A stretch of DNA of 64,000 nucleotides from Euglena gracilis (Eukaryota > Euglenida > Euglenophyceae > Euglenales): contig CP154956.1 of NCBI GenBank assembly GCA_039621445.1, positions 85,742,474-85,806,473 on the forward strand, in the 5' to 3' direction. Position numbers and translations under genes: made by a program. How positions within the stretch are numbered: the first letter of the stretch is position 1; each line of letters begins with the position of its first letter. The notes under the pieces were generated by a model, which was given only the letters and a program-made list of their open reading frames with translations, was not told the origin of the DNA and searched no databases. Of this stretch, positions 40,786 to 51,438 are shown one piece after another.

Positions 40786-41350
40786 TAAAAAATGTGCTGC
40801 GGTGCATGACACATAGCGTTGAATCACAAAAGTGGTCACCTGAGCTTTGGGCGTGTGTTGTTAAGGCATTGTGGGGAAGAAGAAACAAAGGAGTGCCAAC
40901 AACAGCAACTTTGTTCACTCCACATTTTTTGAGTTTTATGATCCTGCATAATTGTTGTAAAGTCCTGCATATTTTGGAATAATTTAGCCACATTATTCCC
41001 CCCCCCAGCCATGGCCAGAGCCCAACGTCTCTAAAAATAAATAATGTAACTAACCCCCCCCCCCCAATGTCCAACAAACACCCCTTTGTCCAATGCACAC
41101 CCCTGGCCAAACCTCAATTTTTGTCACCCAATTGACCACCATCGCGGTGAGCGCAAATTCCCAAAACCCCCACGCCACAGGGCAAATGCTCCCCACTCCT
41201 CCCCCAGCCTGCAAGCACGGGCGTGACGGCATCGCTTTGCCACGCCCCGAAGAGGGCCCCTGGTCCCAGCAAGCCACTCCAAAGCAGGGGGCCAGCCTCC
41301 GATCCTCCCAACGCTTTTGAGGCTCCATCCTTCTGTACTTCCAGCCACGA
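40786..41350. other. Spacer; open frames on both strands at 41,090-41,320
   Basis: A + frame (GQMLPTPPPACKHGRDG) and two minus frames (GGSEAGPLLWSGLLGPG) all look passable in this GC-rich piece. No splice evidence separates them. Confidence 0.3.
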
Positions 41351-41673
41351 CCATACCATTGCTTAACACCTGTCCCACCACACCCCCGGGGGGGGTGACT
41401 GACTGTTTTTTTCAGAGTGACTGACTGGTTTTCTGGCCCAGACCCCACTCCCCCCGGGGGTGGCGTAGGCCAGAAAATAAAAAGTGGCTGGCCTGGCGCC
41501 GAAGGCGCCGGAATTTTTTTGGATTTTTGAAACTTTTTGGAAATATTGCCTTGCCAACATGAGCGCATTCAAGAGTGGCCGATCCCCCCCGGGGGGGGGT
41601 AAAGTGACTGACGGGTTTTTTGGAAATGGAAAGTGACCCCCTCTCCCCGGGGGGTCGCTAAGCAATGGTATGG
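41351..41673. mobile_element. MITE of the CCATACCATTGCTTA family with target duplication
   Basis: Left CCATACCATTGCTTAAC, right GCTAAGCAATGGTATGG: inverted ends. CCACGACC (41,345-41,352) and GCACGACC (41,674-41,681) flank it, a 7/8-match duplication of hAT-like length. Interior: GGTGACTGACTG, GACTGGTTTTCTGGCCC, a G/C block, CTGGCGCCGAAGGCGCCGG, AGAGTGGCCGATCC. Two related copies lie at 11,757 and 29,357. It has no coding capacity, so any transposase must come from elsewhere. Confidence 0.85.
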
Positions 41674-42520
41674 GCACGACCCTGTGGATCGTTGCTCAGG
41701 ACTGGGCGTCAAGGGTCAGGGTGGCCATTCTGCAGAGAGGGGGACACATGGAGCGTTGCATTATTTTGCAATTTCACTGCCTGTTTTTTTTTTTTGCATC
41801 TTGGAGGGTTCTGTGAGCACCTTTTCCGTTCCCCTGTAAGTGCGCTTTTTTCGCAGTTGTATGCATTGTTTTCTGCCTATTTGGGGGGGGGGGGCTCTTT
41901 TCATTTTTCCCCTTGTGACGTTCCCCTTTTGCTGTTCTCGCAAAAAAAATCTTCTTATTCTTCCTAATTAATCTTCTTAATTTTCACCTTGGAATTTCAT
42001 CTGATTTTCCTGCGTTTTTATTCAAAAAACCATTTTTTCACCAAATCCCCCCATATCCTTGCTGCATTATTCTGTGTCTGGATTTGGTCGTGACGGAGAC
42101 AGGCCAATTGTGCCGTGGTGCCAACCCCTGGCGCACTGAACGGCCTAGTGGGGGGAAGGACAGCTCCTGGGGCTGGGCCAACGCCCGTGCCTGGAAGCGT
42201 CGGTGGCCCTTTCGGTCTTGTCTTGGCGAGGCCGCTGTGTGGCTCCTCTGGCAGGCCGGGACGACGGGTGGCGCCTTGGGGGCCCCCCTGCCCTCCTCAA
42301 TCAAATTCTGTCGTGTCTCAAGAGCTTTGTGCCACCATTTGCCCTGGGGAGTGGCATTCTCCAGGATTGTGTTTTCCTCGGCTCGCTAGCCCCCCCCCCC
42401 CAATTCGAGCAACGCCCTGGGGACCCCTCCTAAGCAGGCTGGCATTGGAGGATGTTGGCTTTTTTTTTGAAGTGGTCCATTTGTGCAATTGCGCAAGCAG
42501 TCTGCTTTCCACAATTGCAG
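41674..42520. other. Undecided sequence, possibly exon-containing
   Basis: At 42,080-42,400 several frames on both strands are open in GC-rich sequence (for example VTETGQLCRGANPWRTER on +). A G run is at 41,882 and C runs at 42,390. A TGCGCA motif lies at 42,486. No exon committed. Confidence 0.3.
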
Positions 42521-42591
42521 CAGGCGAGTTTGTTTTCGGTGCAGTGGGGGTGTCCCAGAGTTTTCACGCGAGTGAGATCATGTGGCGATGA
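42521..42591 (+). CDS. Short 3'-terminal exon candidate
   Basis: Acceptor TGCTTTCCACAATTGCAG (ending 42,520). In phase 1 it reads GEFVFGAVGVSQSFHAS then EIMWR and TGA at 42,589-42,591. The peptide is natural-looking but short. Confidence 0.35.
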
Positions 42592-42801
42592 GATAAAGCA
42601 TTCATTTTCCTTTAAAAATGTGCCATGTTCTTCCTTTGTTTGGAGTAAAACTGCAGGGAATGCAGGCGACAATACCTGGGTTTAACGTTTTTTTCCTTTG
42701 AGTTTCTCCTCGTTTCTTACGGGGGAATCAAAGCTTGGTACCAGACATTTTGGAGGACCTAAACACTGAGGTATGTCTTTCCCTGGGTTTAATTCCGGAT
42801 A

Positions 42802-43110
42802 ATGGTGGCGAGGGCCGACGTTTCACCGGCAGTTCAAAAACCTGGTCACAAACCGCCAGCAAATTGCGAAAAAATGCCACGTCAACCGCCTAAGAACGTA
42901 TGCGGGAGGGCCAAGCATCGGGGTGGGGGTGGGGGCAAAAGCCCAAAGCCCAAGCGGAGAGGTAGCCAGGGAGGGGAAAAAGCTGGTCAATCTTTCAGAA
43001 TGAAATCTACATGGGTATCAGTTTTGAAGAAGCCAGGAGTTGCGCAATCTCGCAAGATGACAAAGTTGATTTTAAATTTATTTTTGAGGCCTGACGGCGA
43101 TTGTTTCTAG
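42802..43110 (+). CDS. Open frame for a small, very basic protein
   Basis: 102 codons from ATG 42,802 to TAG: begins MVARADVSPAVQKPGHKPP, has a Gly run and KSPKPKRRGSQGGEKAGQ, and ends FLRPDGDCF. Lys/Arg/Pro-rich and disordered in character, as in nucleic-acid-binding tails. The length alone is not significant, and a minus frame (43,007-43,279) overlaps the end. It may be a single-exon gene or chance. Confidence 0.3.
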   Translation: MVARADVSPAVQKPGHKPPANCEKMPRQPPKNVCGRAKHRGGGGGKSPKPKRRGSQGGEKAGQSFRMKSTWVSVLKKPGVAQSRKMTKLILNLFLRPDGDCF

Positions 43111-43816
43111 AGCAGGTTGGAAGCACAATGTCAACGAATTCGAGATGTTGTGCACGCAATCTGAGAGGGCCAAAGAAAACAACCATGTCAGGTATTGCAC
43201 CATCAAGGTTTTTTAGTCGACAAGTATATCCATTCACAGCCAATGTGTTGTGCATTATTCTTGGACATTTCATCAACATTTACAGTTTATGGGTTTTTAG
43301 GAGAAAATATATTCCCCCCCCCACCATTCTGTATTACACTGAAGAGATCCACATTTAGATGAAGTTTTGTTGCAGTGTTGTTGTTTTTTTTTTTGGTGCG
43401 TACCACCCATGATTTGAGTCCGACAACTCACACACACACATTTAATTCACAAATGATCATTTATTTACTTTAGGACCAAAGTATTTGTTTGGTGTGTCTC
43501 TTGGTTTGGCTGACCAATGTGTGTGTGGGGAGTCTGATGGCAGCATGGTTTTAGCAGATGAGGCACCACACCTGACATACACTTTTTTTTTTACAAAGAA
43601 TTTTTTTTAGCAAAAAACATTGTGCCCCACAAGTATTGATTATCCTAAATGTCAAACCTGATAAGTATGTTATATATATAACATTTTCCCCAAACCCCCC
43701 CATATGTTGGTCCATTTGGTTTACAAAACCACAAAATATACATAACCAATGCCAACCAGAAGTAGATAAAAATAATGAATTTTTTGGTTAAATATAAAAA
43801 ATTCTGGCCAAAACAG
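43111..43816. other. AT-rich spacer
   Basis: Contains CACACACACA at 43,431, TGTGTGTG at 43,519 and TATATATATAA at 43,670. One + frame to 43,358 has a hydrophobic segment, but it runs into a C tract. Nothing supported. Confidence 0.35.
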
Positions 43817-44244
43817 TGAGCTGGGTTGACAATAAATCAAATTCTGCTGGTGAATTTGGCAATAAAATGCTTGAAATTGGGCAAATGAGTGCAAAATTGT
43901 TTTGGGAAACATATGCGCGTTTGGTTGCGGAGTTAGATTTTCCCGCCCAAGTGCAACCCTTCAAATATAACCCCCCGAGTCGTGGGGCAGCAACAAGGCA
44001 ACGAGCAGGGCAATCACTCGAGGGGAAATGTGCCGGGGAATGGACCAGGGTAAAGCATAAATACTGGGCGACCGACGGCCAGGCGGGGACAGCTGTCCCC
44101 TGGGACCCGTTGAATGAAAAAAGGAGCATGAGGGAGGGAAAACAGTTGCTTATTGCTCTGTGCTGTAACCCCAATGTACCCCCGCCCCGATTTTTTTTTC
44201 AAGCCCTGCTGGATGGCATCAGGCTTTGCAACAAAATCCCCTAG
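43817..44244 (+). CDS. Good open frame of about 140 codons, unknown protein
   Basis: After a possible acceptor (TGGCCAAAACAG, ending 43,816) or from an internal ATG (43,867), the frame runs to a stop at 44,244. It includes SAGEFGNKMLEIGQMSAKL, FWETYARLVAELDFPAQ, EGKCAGEWTRVKHKYWA and WDPLNEKRSMREGKQLL. It is rich in Trp, Lys and Glu and uses all amino acid classes evenly. The antisense frame is much poorer. One stretch (FKYNPPSRGAA) crosses an AAATATAACCCCCC motif also found in repeats. Single exon as seen; function unknown. Confidence 0.45.
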
Positions 44245-44710
44245 CGCCATTGCATCTGTATTGAGTTTGTTCCAAATATCCCGTCCCCGTAAGGCGCCAC
44301 TTACAACGGAGGGGACCCCCAAGTCCAACCAGCTAGTATCTTTTTTCATCCGTGCACCCCCTCCCCATCAATGAGATTTTTTTTTCCTGTTCTGACAGCT
44401 GGGCAGAAATCGATTTTTTGCCTTCCGAGGTGATGAGCCAAAACAGGCAGAAAGGGGTCGAAAATGGCCTGCCCAGGTCAAATTTTGGTCAGAAAATTTT
44501 AATTATTAAATTATTTATGGTTTGAAATGTTTATTAACATTTTAATATATTTTAATATTTTAGATAAGTCTGCTACGTTTTGCTAAGTTTCTGGACATTT
44601 TTGCAGCTTCAATTTTTTTTTTTTACAACCTCCTGGGGTCAGCCAGCCTCTGAACCAGAACCCCCACGCCGCCCTGTCCCAGGGCTGTACGGACTCCCCG
44701 AACCCACAAG
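44245..44710. other. AT-rich spacer
   Basis: T-rich and AATATTTTAAT sequence; nothing supported. Confidence 0.4.
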
Positions 44711-44750
<40 letters not shown>

Positions 44751-44849
44751 AATAAAAAAAAAAAATTATAAAAAAAAAAATAAAAAAACAAAAAAAAAAA
44801 AAAAAATAATAATAAAAAACAGAAAAAAAATATAAAAAAAAAAAGAACG

Positions 44850-44902
<53 letters not shown>

Positions 44903-44907
44903 AAAAG

Positions 44908-44957
<50 letters not shown>

Positions 44958-44993
44958 AAAAAAAAAGAAAAAGTATGGTGTGGTTGGGGGGTC
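44711..44993. repeat. A-rich tract of about 280 bp
   Basis: Almost pure A, broken only by single G, T or C. It is followed by GTATGGTGTGG. The mirror-image T tract at 6,933-7,020 lies inside a TIR element, so this may be the expanded core of a similar element. Long Phe frames on the minus strand are meaningless. Confidence 0.9.
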
Positions 44994-45009
44994 TGACCCC
45001 CCACCCCCA

Positions 45010-46260
45010 TCCTGGTGATGGGGGGGGGTCACTGAGCTCTTATCCCTTTATGGGTAAGAGCGAAGCTCACCACCAGGGAAAGGGGGGGGGGTAGAACCCC
45101 CCTCCCCCCCCCCCCTGGTGTTCGGGCCACCTTGGGAACCGGCGGATTATCACCATGATCCCGGCTCCGTTCCCGGATTTTTTTTTCTTCAGTTGCGAGC
45201 GACTGGATTTCTAGTTTCTGAATCACCTCCGTTTGACCCCCAACTCCCCGCCAGGCCCAAGTTATTCAGCTGCGAAGAGGTCCAAACTGGGTAGGATTGG
45301 CCCGCCCCCCCCTTCCGACTCTGCCATTTCGCTGGGATGCAAAAATCGGTCAAAAAATCGATTTTTCGGAAATATCTCAAGAAAACGTACATTATTTCCG
45401 GAAGTGCCCTCTATCGCCCCCCGTTCACCGTTTTGGCCGCCGACACGTCTGGCCCACGTTCCGGCGCGCTTCTGCAGCCCAAAACGGCCATTTTGGGGTG
45501 TTTTTTTTTGGGCCGTCGATTTTTCCAAAATATTTCGACAATGAAGCAAAATCAAAGGAAAAGTCCGGAGAGCAAAAAAAGAAGCCCCTGGGCCCTATCC
45601 AACCATGGTTTACTTTCCCTCCAACTCTTTGTGCAGCCCGAGTTACGGCCATTTTTCGGCCAATTTTGGCCCATTTCTGGGGCCATTTTGGGCTGTTTTT
45701 GGAGTCAAAAAATCGATGTTTCCAAAATATCTTAAAAACGAAGCAAAATCAAAGGAAATGTCCGACCAAAATTGAAGCCCTTGGAACGCCCTAACTAACG
45801 GTATTTTGATTTCCCCGCAACTCCCCAGCCCGAAATATGGCTGATTTATGGCCCAAAACAGCGCAGCAGGCTTAGACTTGGCCGTTTTAGGCCCTGTTTT
45901 GGGTCAAAAAAATCAATTTTTCTGAAATTTTCTCAAAATTGGTGGGGAATCAAAGAACATGTCCGGAGACCAAAATTGAAGCCCTTAAGATGCCCCATCT
46001 AAGGGTACTTTTGATTTCCCCGTAACTCCCAGCCTAGCCCGAGTTACAGCCATTTTCTGGCCAATTTAGGCCATTTTGTACAGTTTTGGCCTATTTTGAC
46101 TTTTTCGGCATAAAACATCTAAAAAAAAGTCGAAAAAAATCGAAAAGAATTTTTTTGCTCGAGACGATGTCTTTTGGCCTCCCGGATGCGGAAAAACTGT
46201 TTTTAAGCCGAAAACGAGCTTTTTTCGACCCCCCGTTTTTGGCCCAAAACCCATGGAGTT
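45010..46260. repeat. Dispersed repeat A, third location, with tandem modules
   Basis: GAGCTCTTATCCCTTTATGG (45,033), then the GTTTGACCCCCAACTCCCCG module inverted relative to 3,500. Three units around AAATCAAAGGAAATGTCC follow (45,550, 45,750 and 45,950, spacing about 190-200 bp), then a satellite-like unit (46,130-46,260). Confidence 0.75.
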
Positions 46261-46690
46261 TGGGTCAAAAACGTCGAAAAAAATCGATCTGCTTTTATTG
46301 GGAAATTGGCCAAAACAAGCCGCAAAAAATGATCTTTTCATCAAGTCATGTTTTTTGTGCAATCAAGACATCATTGATTCATTGGTGGATTTGGCAGTTA
46401 AGAGAAGAAGTTAGAAGCAAGGGCCTCTCGCCCGCACATTCTTCGCAATCACCCCCTTAACAGGTTCCAATTTTTTTGCATTTGTTGTTAAAAGGTAGGA
46501 TGTCTTCCACCGACGTCTTGGTGGTGGCAGGGGAACGGCGCAAATGGAGGGGAGCCCGCTTATGTAGGTCAAGCCCGGGAATGGCAAAGCAAGAGTGACC
46601 GGGAGAAAAACGAAACAGCGAAGGCCGTAGAAAACGATGCCGGGTGGGAAGGAACTTCAGCCCCCCCTTTTTTTTATCAAAATTTGGCCC
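46261..46690. other. Undecided frames on both strands
   Basis: A minus frame (46,457-46,693) includes GLDLHKRAPLHLRRSPATT and a + frame includes TDVLVVAGERRKWRGARL. Either could be an exon. No clean splice pair. Confidence 0.3.
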
Positions 46691-47225
46691 CAAGGCGATG
46701 TTTTTTTTTGGCCTCCCGGACCCCGATAAACTATTTTTGAGCTGAAAACGAGCGTTTTTCGACCCCCCCGCCCCCCCGTTTTTGGCCCAAAAAAACCCGA
46801 GGAGTTTGGGTCAAAAACGGGTCAAAAAAAAGTCGAAAGAAATCGAAAATTTTTTTGCCCAAAACGATGTTTTTTTGGCCTCCCGGGCCCTGAAAAGCTG
46901 TTTTGGAGCCGAAAACGAGCGTTTTTCGACCCCCCGGCGCATCATCATAAATAATCTGAAATTTGCAGTGCTGGTATTTTTGGCCGTCCATTACGTGCAA
47001 GTCCCATTAAGAGTTCAGCACTATTCAAAACCTGGTCCGACCATCCCCCCACCACCCCTTCCCATATTTCTGGGGGCGCCAATTTTTAGGTCAAAGTTTT
47101 CCTTCGGCCCCTTCGGCGCCGAAGGAATTTTCTGTGAGCGGGTGCCTTGGTGGGTGGGGGGGGGGTCGATCCACCCCCCCCCACCTCCTGGGCGGGGGGT
47201 CCGACCACCCCCCACCAGGCCTTCC
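46691..47225. repeat. 162-bp-satellite relics and partial composite G-rich repeat
   Basis: 46,700-46,945 holds two diverged satellite units (GCCTCCCGGACCCCG, GAGCGTTTTTCGACC). 47,008-47,225 holds ACTATTCAAAACCTGGTCC (also at 4,712), the CTTCGGCGCCGAAG hairpin (47,107), GAGCGGGTGCCTTGG and a GGTCGATCC G/C block. Confidence 0.75.
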
Positions 47226-47471
47226 CGTGCAACCCTGCCCTGCCCCCCTGCTTTGTGCCGTGCTTTTGTGCTTTTGGAGAGGTTGCTCTGCACCATCCAC
47301 AAATGCACAAATGCGGTACGAATGGGCGAAACGCTCCACGGGTGTCGTTCGCCAGTTCAGCCAGGACACTCAGCCTGCCCTGGGTGATTCTGCTAAACAA
47401 CTCACCACACACAGTTTGTTTTGCCACCGAGGCTTTTCTCCACAGTTGGTTTCTTTGTTTCCAAGCCATCA
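47226..47471 (+). other. 5' flank of EF-hand gene A
   Basis: A frame from ATG 47,311 (MRYEWAKRSTGVVRQFSQ, then ALGDSAKQLTTH) ends at a possible donor (CACACA|GTTTGT, 47,414). An acceptor TTTTCTCCACAG lies at 47,445. The frame looks coding, but an intron of 32 bp would be needed to join it, and homology between the two EF-hand copies starts only at the downstream ATG. I therefore treat it as a separate or 5' leader exon of uncertain status. Confidence 0.35.
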
Positions 47472-47560
47472 ATGGGAGGACAACACTCCACACAAGGTTT
47501 GCTGCAGAAGATCGACCAGAAGGAGGGGGTGGATCATTATATTACGAAGTATGTGTGCGC

Positions 47561-47597
<37 letters not shown>

Positions 47598-50500
47598 TGT
47601 GCTCGCGTGTGTGTGTGTGCGCGCGCACACACGCGTGTGTGTGTGTGTGTGCACGCACACACGCGTGTGTGCGCGCGCACACGCGTGTGTGTGTGCGCGC
47701 ACACACGCGTGAGCGTGTGTGTGTGGATTTGGACCAGATAAACAGATATTAGACAAGAGCAAGTATGTATAGAGCAGATTGTCCTCCTCATCCTTTTTTT
47801 TTTTCAAATGATGCGGAGTTGGCCTACCACACATCTTTGCCCACCAACTTCTGCTGTTTTTGGTTTGTGTTCTTGGCACTTTTTGGCACTTCTGGTTCCG
47901 GCATTTTGGCCAGGACATTTGCGGATAAATCTGGCACCCACGTTGATTTGGCCGCAATCTTCACAATGCCATTCCCGCGGAAACGACACAGCAGTATGAA
48001 GTACTTGTTATGCACCAGAAATATGTATTGAGGGGTTCAGGAATGGAGGTTTTTTTTTGGTGTGTGAAGTGTTTCTCCACGACAGGTGTTACGCTGGATT
48101 GCTTTGAGCTCTGACGTTCGAAGGAGGTTGTTTCTCAAAAAAAAAATCGGTTGTAATGGTCTATCCTTCAGATTTTGGATAAAAAAAACTGGGCCCTTAT
48201 ATTCCTGGGGTGCAGTGTTATGAAAATCATTTTGCAACCCCCACGCCTCCATGAGTTTTTTGGCCTTTTCTCTCATTTTTTTCATCATTTAATTTTTTTA
48301 ATTTTTTTATTTAAAATCTCAGCCATCACAGAAACAGAGTTTGTATGAAGGGGATACTGGGGGACAAAACACCACATGGGGTGGGGCAAATTCACCTGTG
48401 GGTTTCATTTTTTTTATAAGAAAAGCCTTCTTGTGTTTTTGAGGTGGGGTTGTGTGTCTTTTGGAGCTGATGCTGTTGCCTGGTTGTAACCCATGAACAA
48501 TAACCACATAGGATTGCTAATCGAGGCAGTTGGTCGAAACCCCTTGGGTGTTTGTTCGGGGAAGAAACAGTCTGTGCGGGACAGCAGGTTAAGTTCAGTG
48601 AGTTGGTGACCAGGACAGCCGTCGACGGGTATCTGGATTTTGAGTCAAGAATTGAGACAGGTGTTTCATTCATCACTTCCAACAGGCTCTTCAACAAGTA
48701 TGACCGGAACAGAAACGGCATGTTGGAGGGGAGTGAGTACAACGCCCTTATCGACGAGGTCACCCAGTACATGATGGCAGACTTCCAGCACCAAGGGTCC
48801 CTTGCCCCTCCCCCAATGCATGTGTGCTGAGTGAGATCCTCCTGGGGACTTTTGAAAGGCGGCCTTGTGCTTATCCCCCAAAAATAAGACCGACCGAAAA
48901 AAAACATCCCAATGGGAGGGTCAATATAAGGGTCTGAAAAGGGTGATTTTTGGCATTGAGAAAAAAAAGTCTTAAAAATGCCATTTTTTGGGTGATGAGT
49001 TTTTGGGTGGTCGACTTTTTGGATTTTCCCCAAATATCCGGGGGGGGGGGGGTCTTATTTTGGGGTTTTGGGGGGGGGGGCTACTATCTGCTCCCCTTGG
49101 GCCCAGTAGTATGACGCAGAGGGGGGGGGTTTCGGAACCCCCCGTCATACAAGTTGGAACTTTCCCCAATTTTGGTCTTTTCCTTTCCCATTCATTCAAG
49201 AGAAATGAATTTTAGGCCTAAATTAGGTCTGGATTGAGCAGATTAGTCAAGCAAATCAGTCCTGAAATTAGGCTTAAAGTTAGGCAAGATTTAGGCCTAA
49301 ATGGCAGGCCTAAAGTGTTTACCCTAACCCTATCCCTTGTTGATAGCCCCATTTTCCCTCACTCAGAATTCGAAGACCACACGGAATATCAGTTAATTGG
49401 GGTACCCCCTGGAGTCAGGTACCCATGTCTCATACAGGTGGGACCGATGACGCCAGACCCCCGTCATACTACTGGGGCCTGCTCGGGAACAGTAAACCCC
49501 CCCCACAAATAACACACCTCCCTGGTGTGTTATTTGGTCACCCGAGCTGGGGCCCCAGGGGGGGGGGTGTAATTTGGGGTGTGTGTGTTATTTTTACATG
49601 GAAAACCAAAGGAAAACAGGGGGGGTGTTATTTGGGCGCTCGAATTCGGCCCCCGAGGGGGGGGGTGTTATTTGGGGGGTGTTATTTGGGGGGTGTTATT
49701 TGAGAGGGGGGTTTAGTGTGAGCCCCCCCCTCCAGAGCAGAGGAAGAATCAAAATTAATGCTTTCTTTCAGGACACCCCCCCCCCTCAGCAACGGGGGGC
49801 GCCACCCAAAGCTGACAAACCAGGCTTGTCCACAGACGTATTTGGGGCAACCCAGCCTTGTCTAAATTTTATAGCCAATATGATGATCATATTTCTTGAT
49901 TTTTGCTCGGTCAGTGGGGGGTATTTGGGGGGGGTTAGTATGCGAATGTTTACTGATGGTAAATTGTTTGTTTTGTGTTTGCTTTTTGTTAACCTATGTA
50001 CCCCCCCCCCCGAACCTCCACCTCCCTCCCCCCGGCTTTGTAGCCCCAGTTCAGGGGGTATCCATTCAGGGGTTGGTCTTTCTGAACCCTTCATTCATCT
50101 TGGTGTGGCACTGCATCAGGTACCGGTACGACTACCCCACCGTCCGCACATGGGTGCAGCAGACGCTGGACGGCAACCATGACGGCCGGCTGTCCCGGGA
50201 GGAGGTTCGGCGCAACCTGAAGCGGATCCTGGACTCAGGGGAGGGCTTTGCCCCGCCAGGGTTTGGACCCGACCAGGCTGCTTGCCGACCCCTCCCCCCG
50301 CCCGGCACTTGTCAGAAATCGGTGTGGCTTCTCAGCGATGCGAACGCTTTTTCACCTAGAAAATCCACCACTGACGTGGATTCAATACGCCTACATTCTA
50401 TCAGGCAAACTCACATTAACCTTGAACAGCTATGTATTAACAATAACCACATCATGTGTGCCGTCTTTTGTGCTTCTTTTCTATTTGCACCTAAACCCCT

Positions 50501-51062
50501 CTCAAATAATTTTGCAGTGCCCTAAATTTGTGTGTCCAAATGATTTTGCGGAGGGGAAGGTCGAAAGAGATCTGTCGGAATAATCCCCCCCCTTCACAAG
50601 GAACAACGTGAAAACTGTGGCATCTTTCTGGAAATTCAGAGGCGGTAAGTACAAGAAACCATCCAAAATGCCACAATGTTTCTTTGTCTAATCAATAGTT
50701 GTGTTAAATAGATGAAAATTATCTGCAAAGACAACATTTCACACCAAGCAGATTTTTTTTTTTGAAAAAGTGGCAATCCATCAATGGTTTTGGGTTTTGT
50801 CCAAGTAACTTTGTAGAGGGTAGAAGCTATGACCGGCCACTAATTTTGCAGGGTTTAAGTTATTTGGGAGGGGCCCACGGTCTAATTGATACCCACCCCT
50901 CTCCAATTGACTTGATAAGCACGAAGCCCATGTCCAAGCACGCAGCCTGGCTCCAATCCAGGTTACAATCCGAACGGTGGTTATAACCCAGGGTATAATC
51001 CCAACGGCGGCTACAACCCCAATCCCAGTCCGATGTACAATCCAAACCCTGGTTACGGCTGA
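47472..51062 (+). CDS. EF-hand gene A: myristoylation-type N-terminus, two EF-hands, Asn-Pro-Gly-Tyr tail
   Basis: Four exons: 47,472-47,548; 48,686-48,796; 50,120-50,260; 50,939-51,062 (stop 51,060-51,062). All three introns are phase 2. Product about 150 residues. The ATG is chosen because homology with the second copy starts there and MGGQHST fits the N-myristoylation pattern (Gly2, Ser6). EF loop 1 (residues 32-43) is DRNRNGMLEGSE; loop 2 (80-91) is DGNHDGRLSREE. Both have acidic or Asn ligands at 1, 3 and 5, Gly at 6, hydrophobic at 8 and Glu at 12, so both should bind Ca2+. Residues 111-150 are a GYNPNGGYNPGYNPNGG-type tail ending NPNPGYG. Probable role: a membrane-anchored Ca2+ sensor or adaptor. 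Weak point: the second donor (GG|GTCCCT) is poor, though phases match throughout. Intron 1 is 1,137 bp and contains a TC/GT microsatellite. Confidence 0.75.
47561..47727. repeat. TC/GT/GC microsatellite in intron 1 of gene A
   Basis: TCTCTCTCTCTCTC, then GTGTGTGTGTGTGTGTGT with GCGCGCAC palindromic breaks (CACACGCGTGTG). It starts 12 bp after the donor. Open frames on both strands here are repeat artefacts. Confidence 0.9.
49100..49479. mobile_element. MITE with GGCCCAGTAGTATGACG ends, in intron 2 of gene A
   Basis: Left GGCCCAGTAGTATGACG, right CGTCATACTACTGGGGCC: inverted ends. The core carries AGGCCTAAATTAGGTC, TTAGGCCTAAATGGC and ACCCTAACCCTATCCC, the same kind of core as the foldbacks at 26,954 and 37,291, but with different termini. 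Confidence 0.8.
49491..49716. mobile_element. TIR element (AGTAAACCCCCCCC ends), copy 2, in intron 2 of gene A
   Basis: Near-copy of 8,902-9,131: AGTAAACCCCCCCCAC, AAATAACACACC, CATGGAAAACCAAAGG, TATTTGGGCGCTCGAA, TGTTATTTGAG, GTTTAGT. It abuts the previous MITE with about 11 bp between. Confidence 0.85.
50261..50938. other. Intron 3 of gene A
   Basis: 678 bp from GTTTGG to TCCAAG. AT-rich. No repeat element recognised. Confidence 0.5.
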
Positions 51063-51141
51063 GATGAACCTTGTTCAGGATCACAGGCAATAATTTTATT
51101 GTCATTCACAATCTTTTGTATCCTCAAACCTTTAAAAACGA

Positions 51142-51438
51142 TTGTGTCTTCAACTTGGAAGTTTTGTCAGTCTTCTAATCCTCAAATTGTCCCACATTTG
51201 TTTACGTTGCACAGACCTCTTCTGTCATTCCATTCTTTCTGATTCCAGTGATTCCATTGATTCTGATTTGAGGTGGAGAACCGCTTTGGTTTCAAACATG
51301 GACAAGGAAAGAAGTCTGAAGGCCTCAGAAATACTGATATCTGCTACTACTGAGATTAATGGTGTCATGTGTTTTCTACCCTCCATTCAGGCCGACACCC
51401 CCTTTTACACAGACTCCACCCATTTTTACCAGATGTAA
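51142..51438 (+). other. Open frame 80 bp after the gene A stop
   Basis: 98 codons. The second half (DSSDSIDSDLRWRTALVSN, MDKERSLKASEILISATT, QADTPFYTDSTHFYQM) reads like protein. It may be an exon entered at GATTCCAG (51,249) or part of the 3' UTR of gene A. The length is within chance. Confidence 0.3.

Noticed and set aside
44639-45032. Phe-rich frames
   Set aside because: Reverse complement of the A-rich tract.
47311-47413. ATG-led frame as first exon of gene A
   Set aside because: It would need a 32-bp intron. Conservation between the two gene copies starts at the MGG codon, so it is left as 5' flank.
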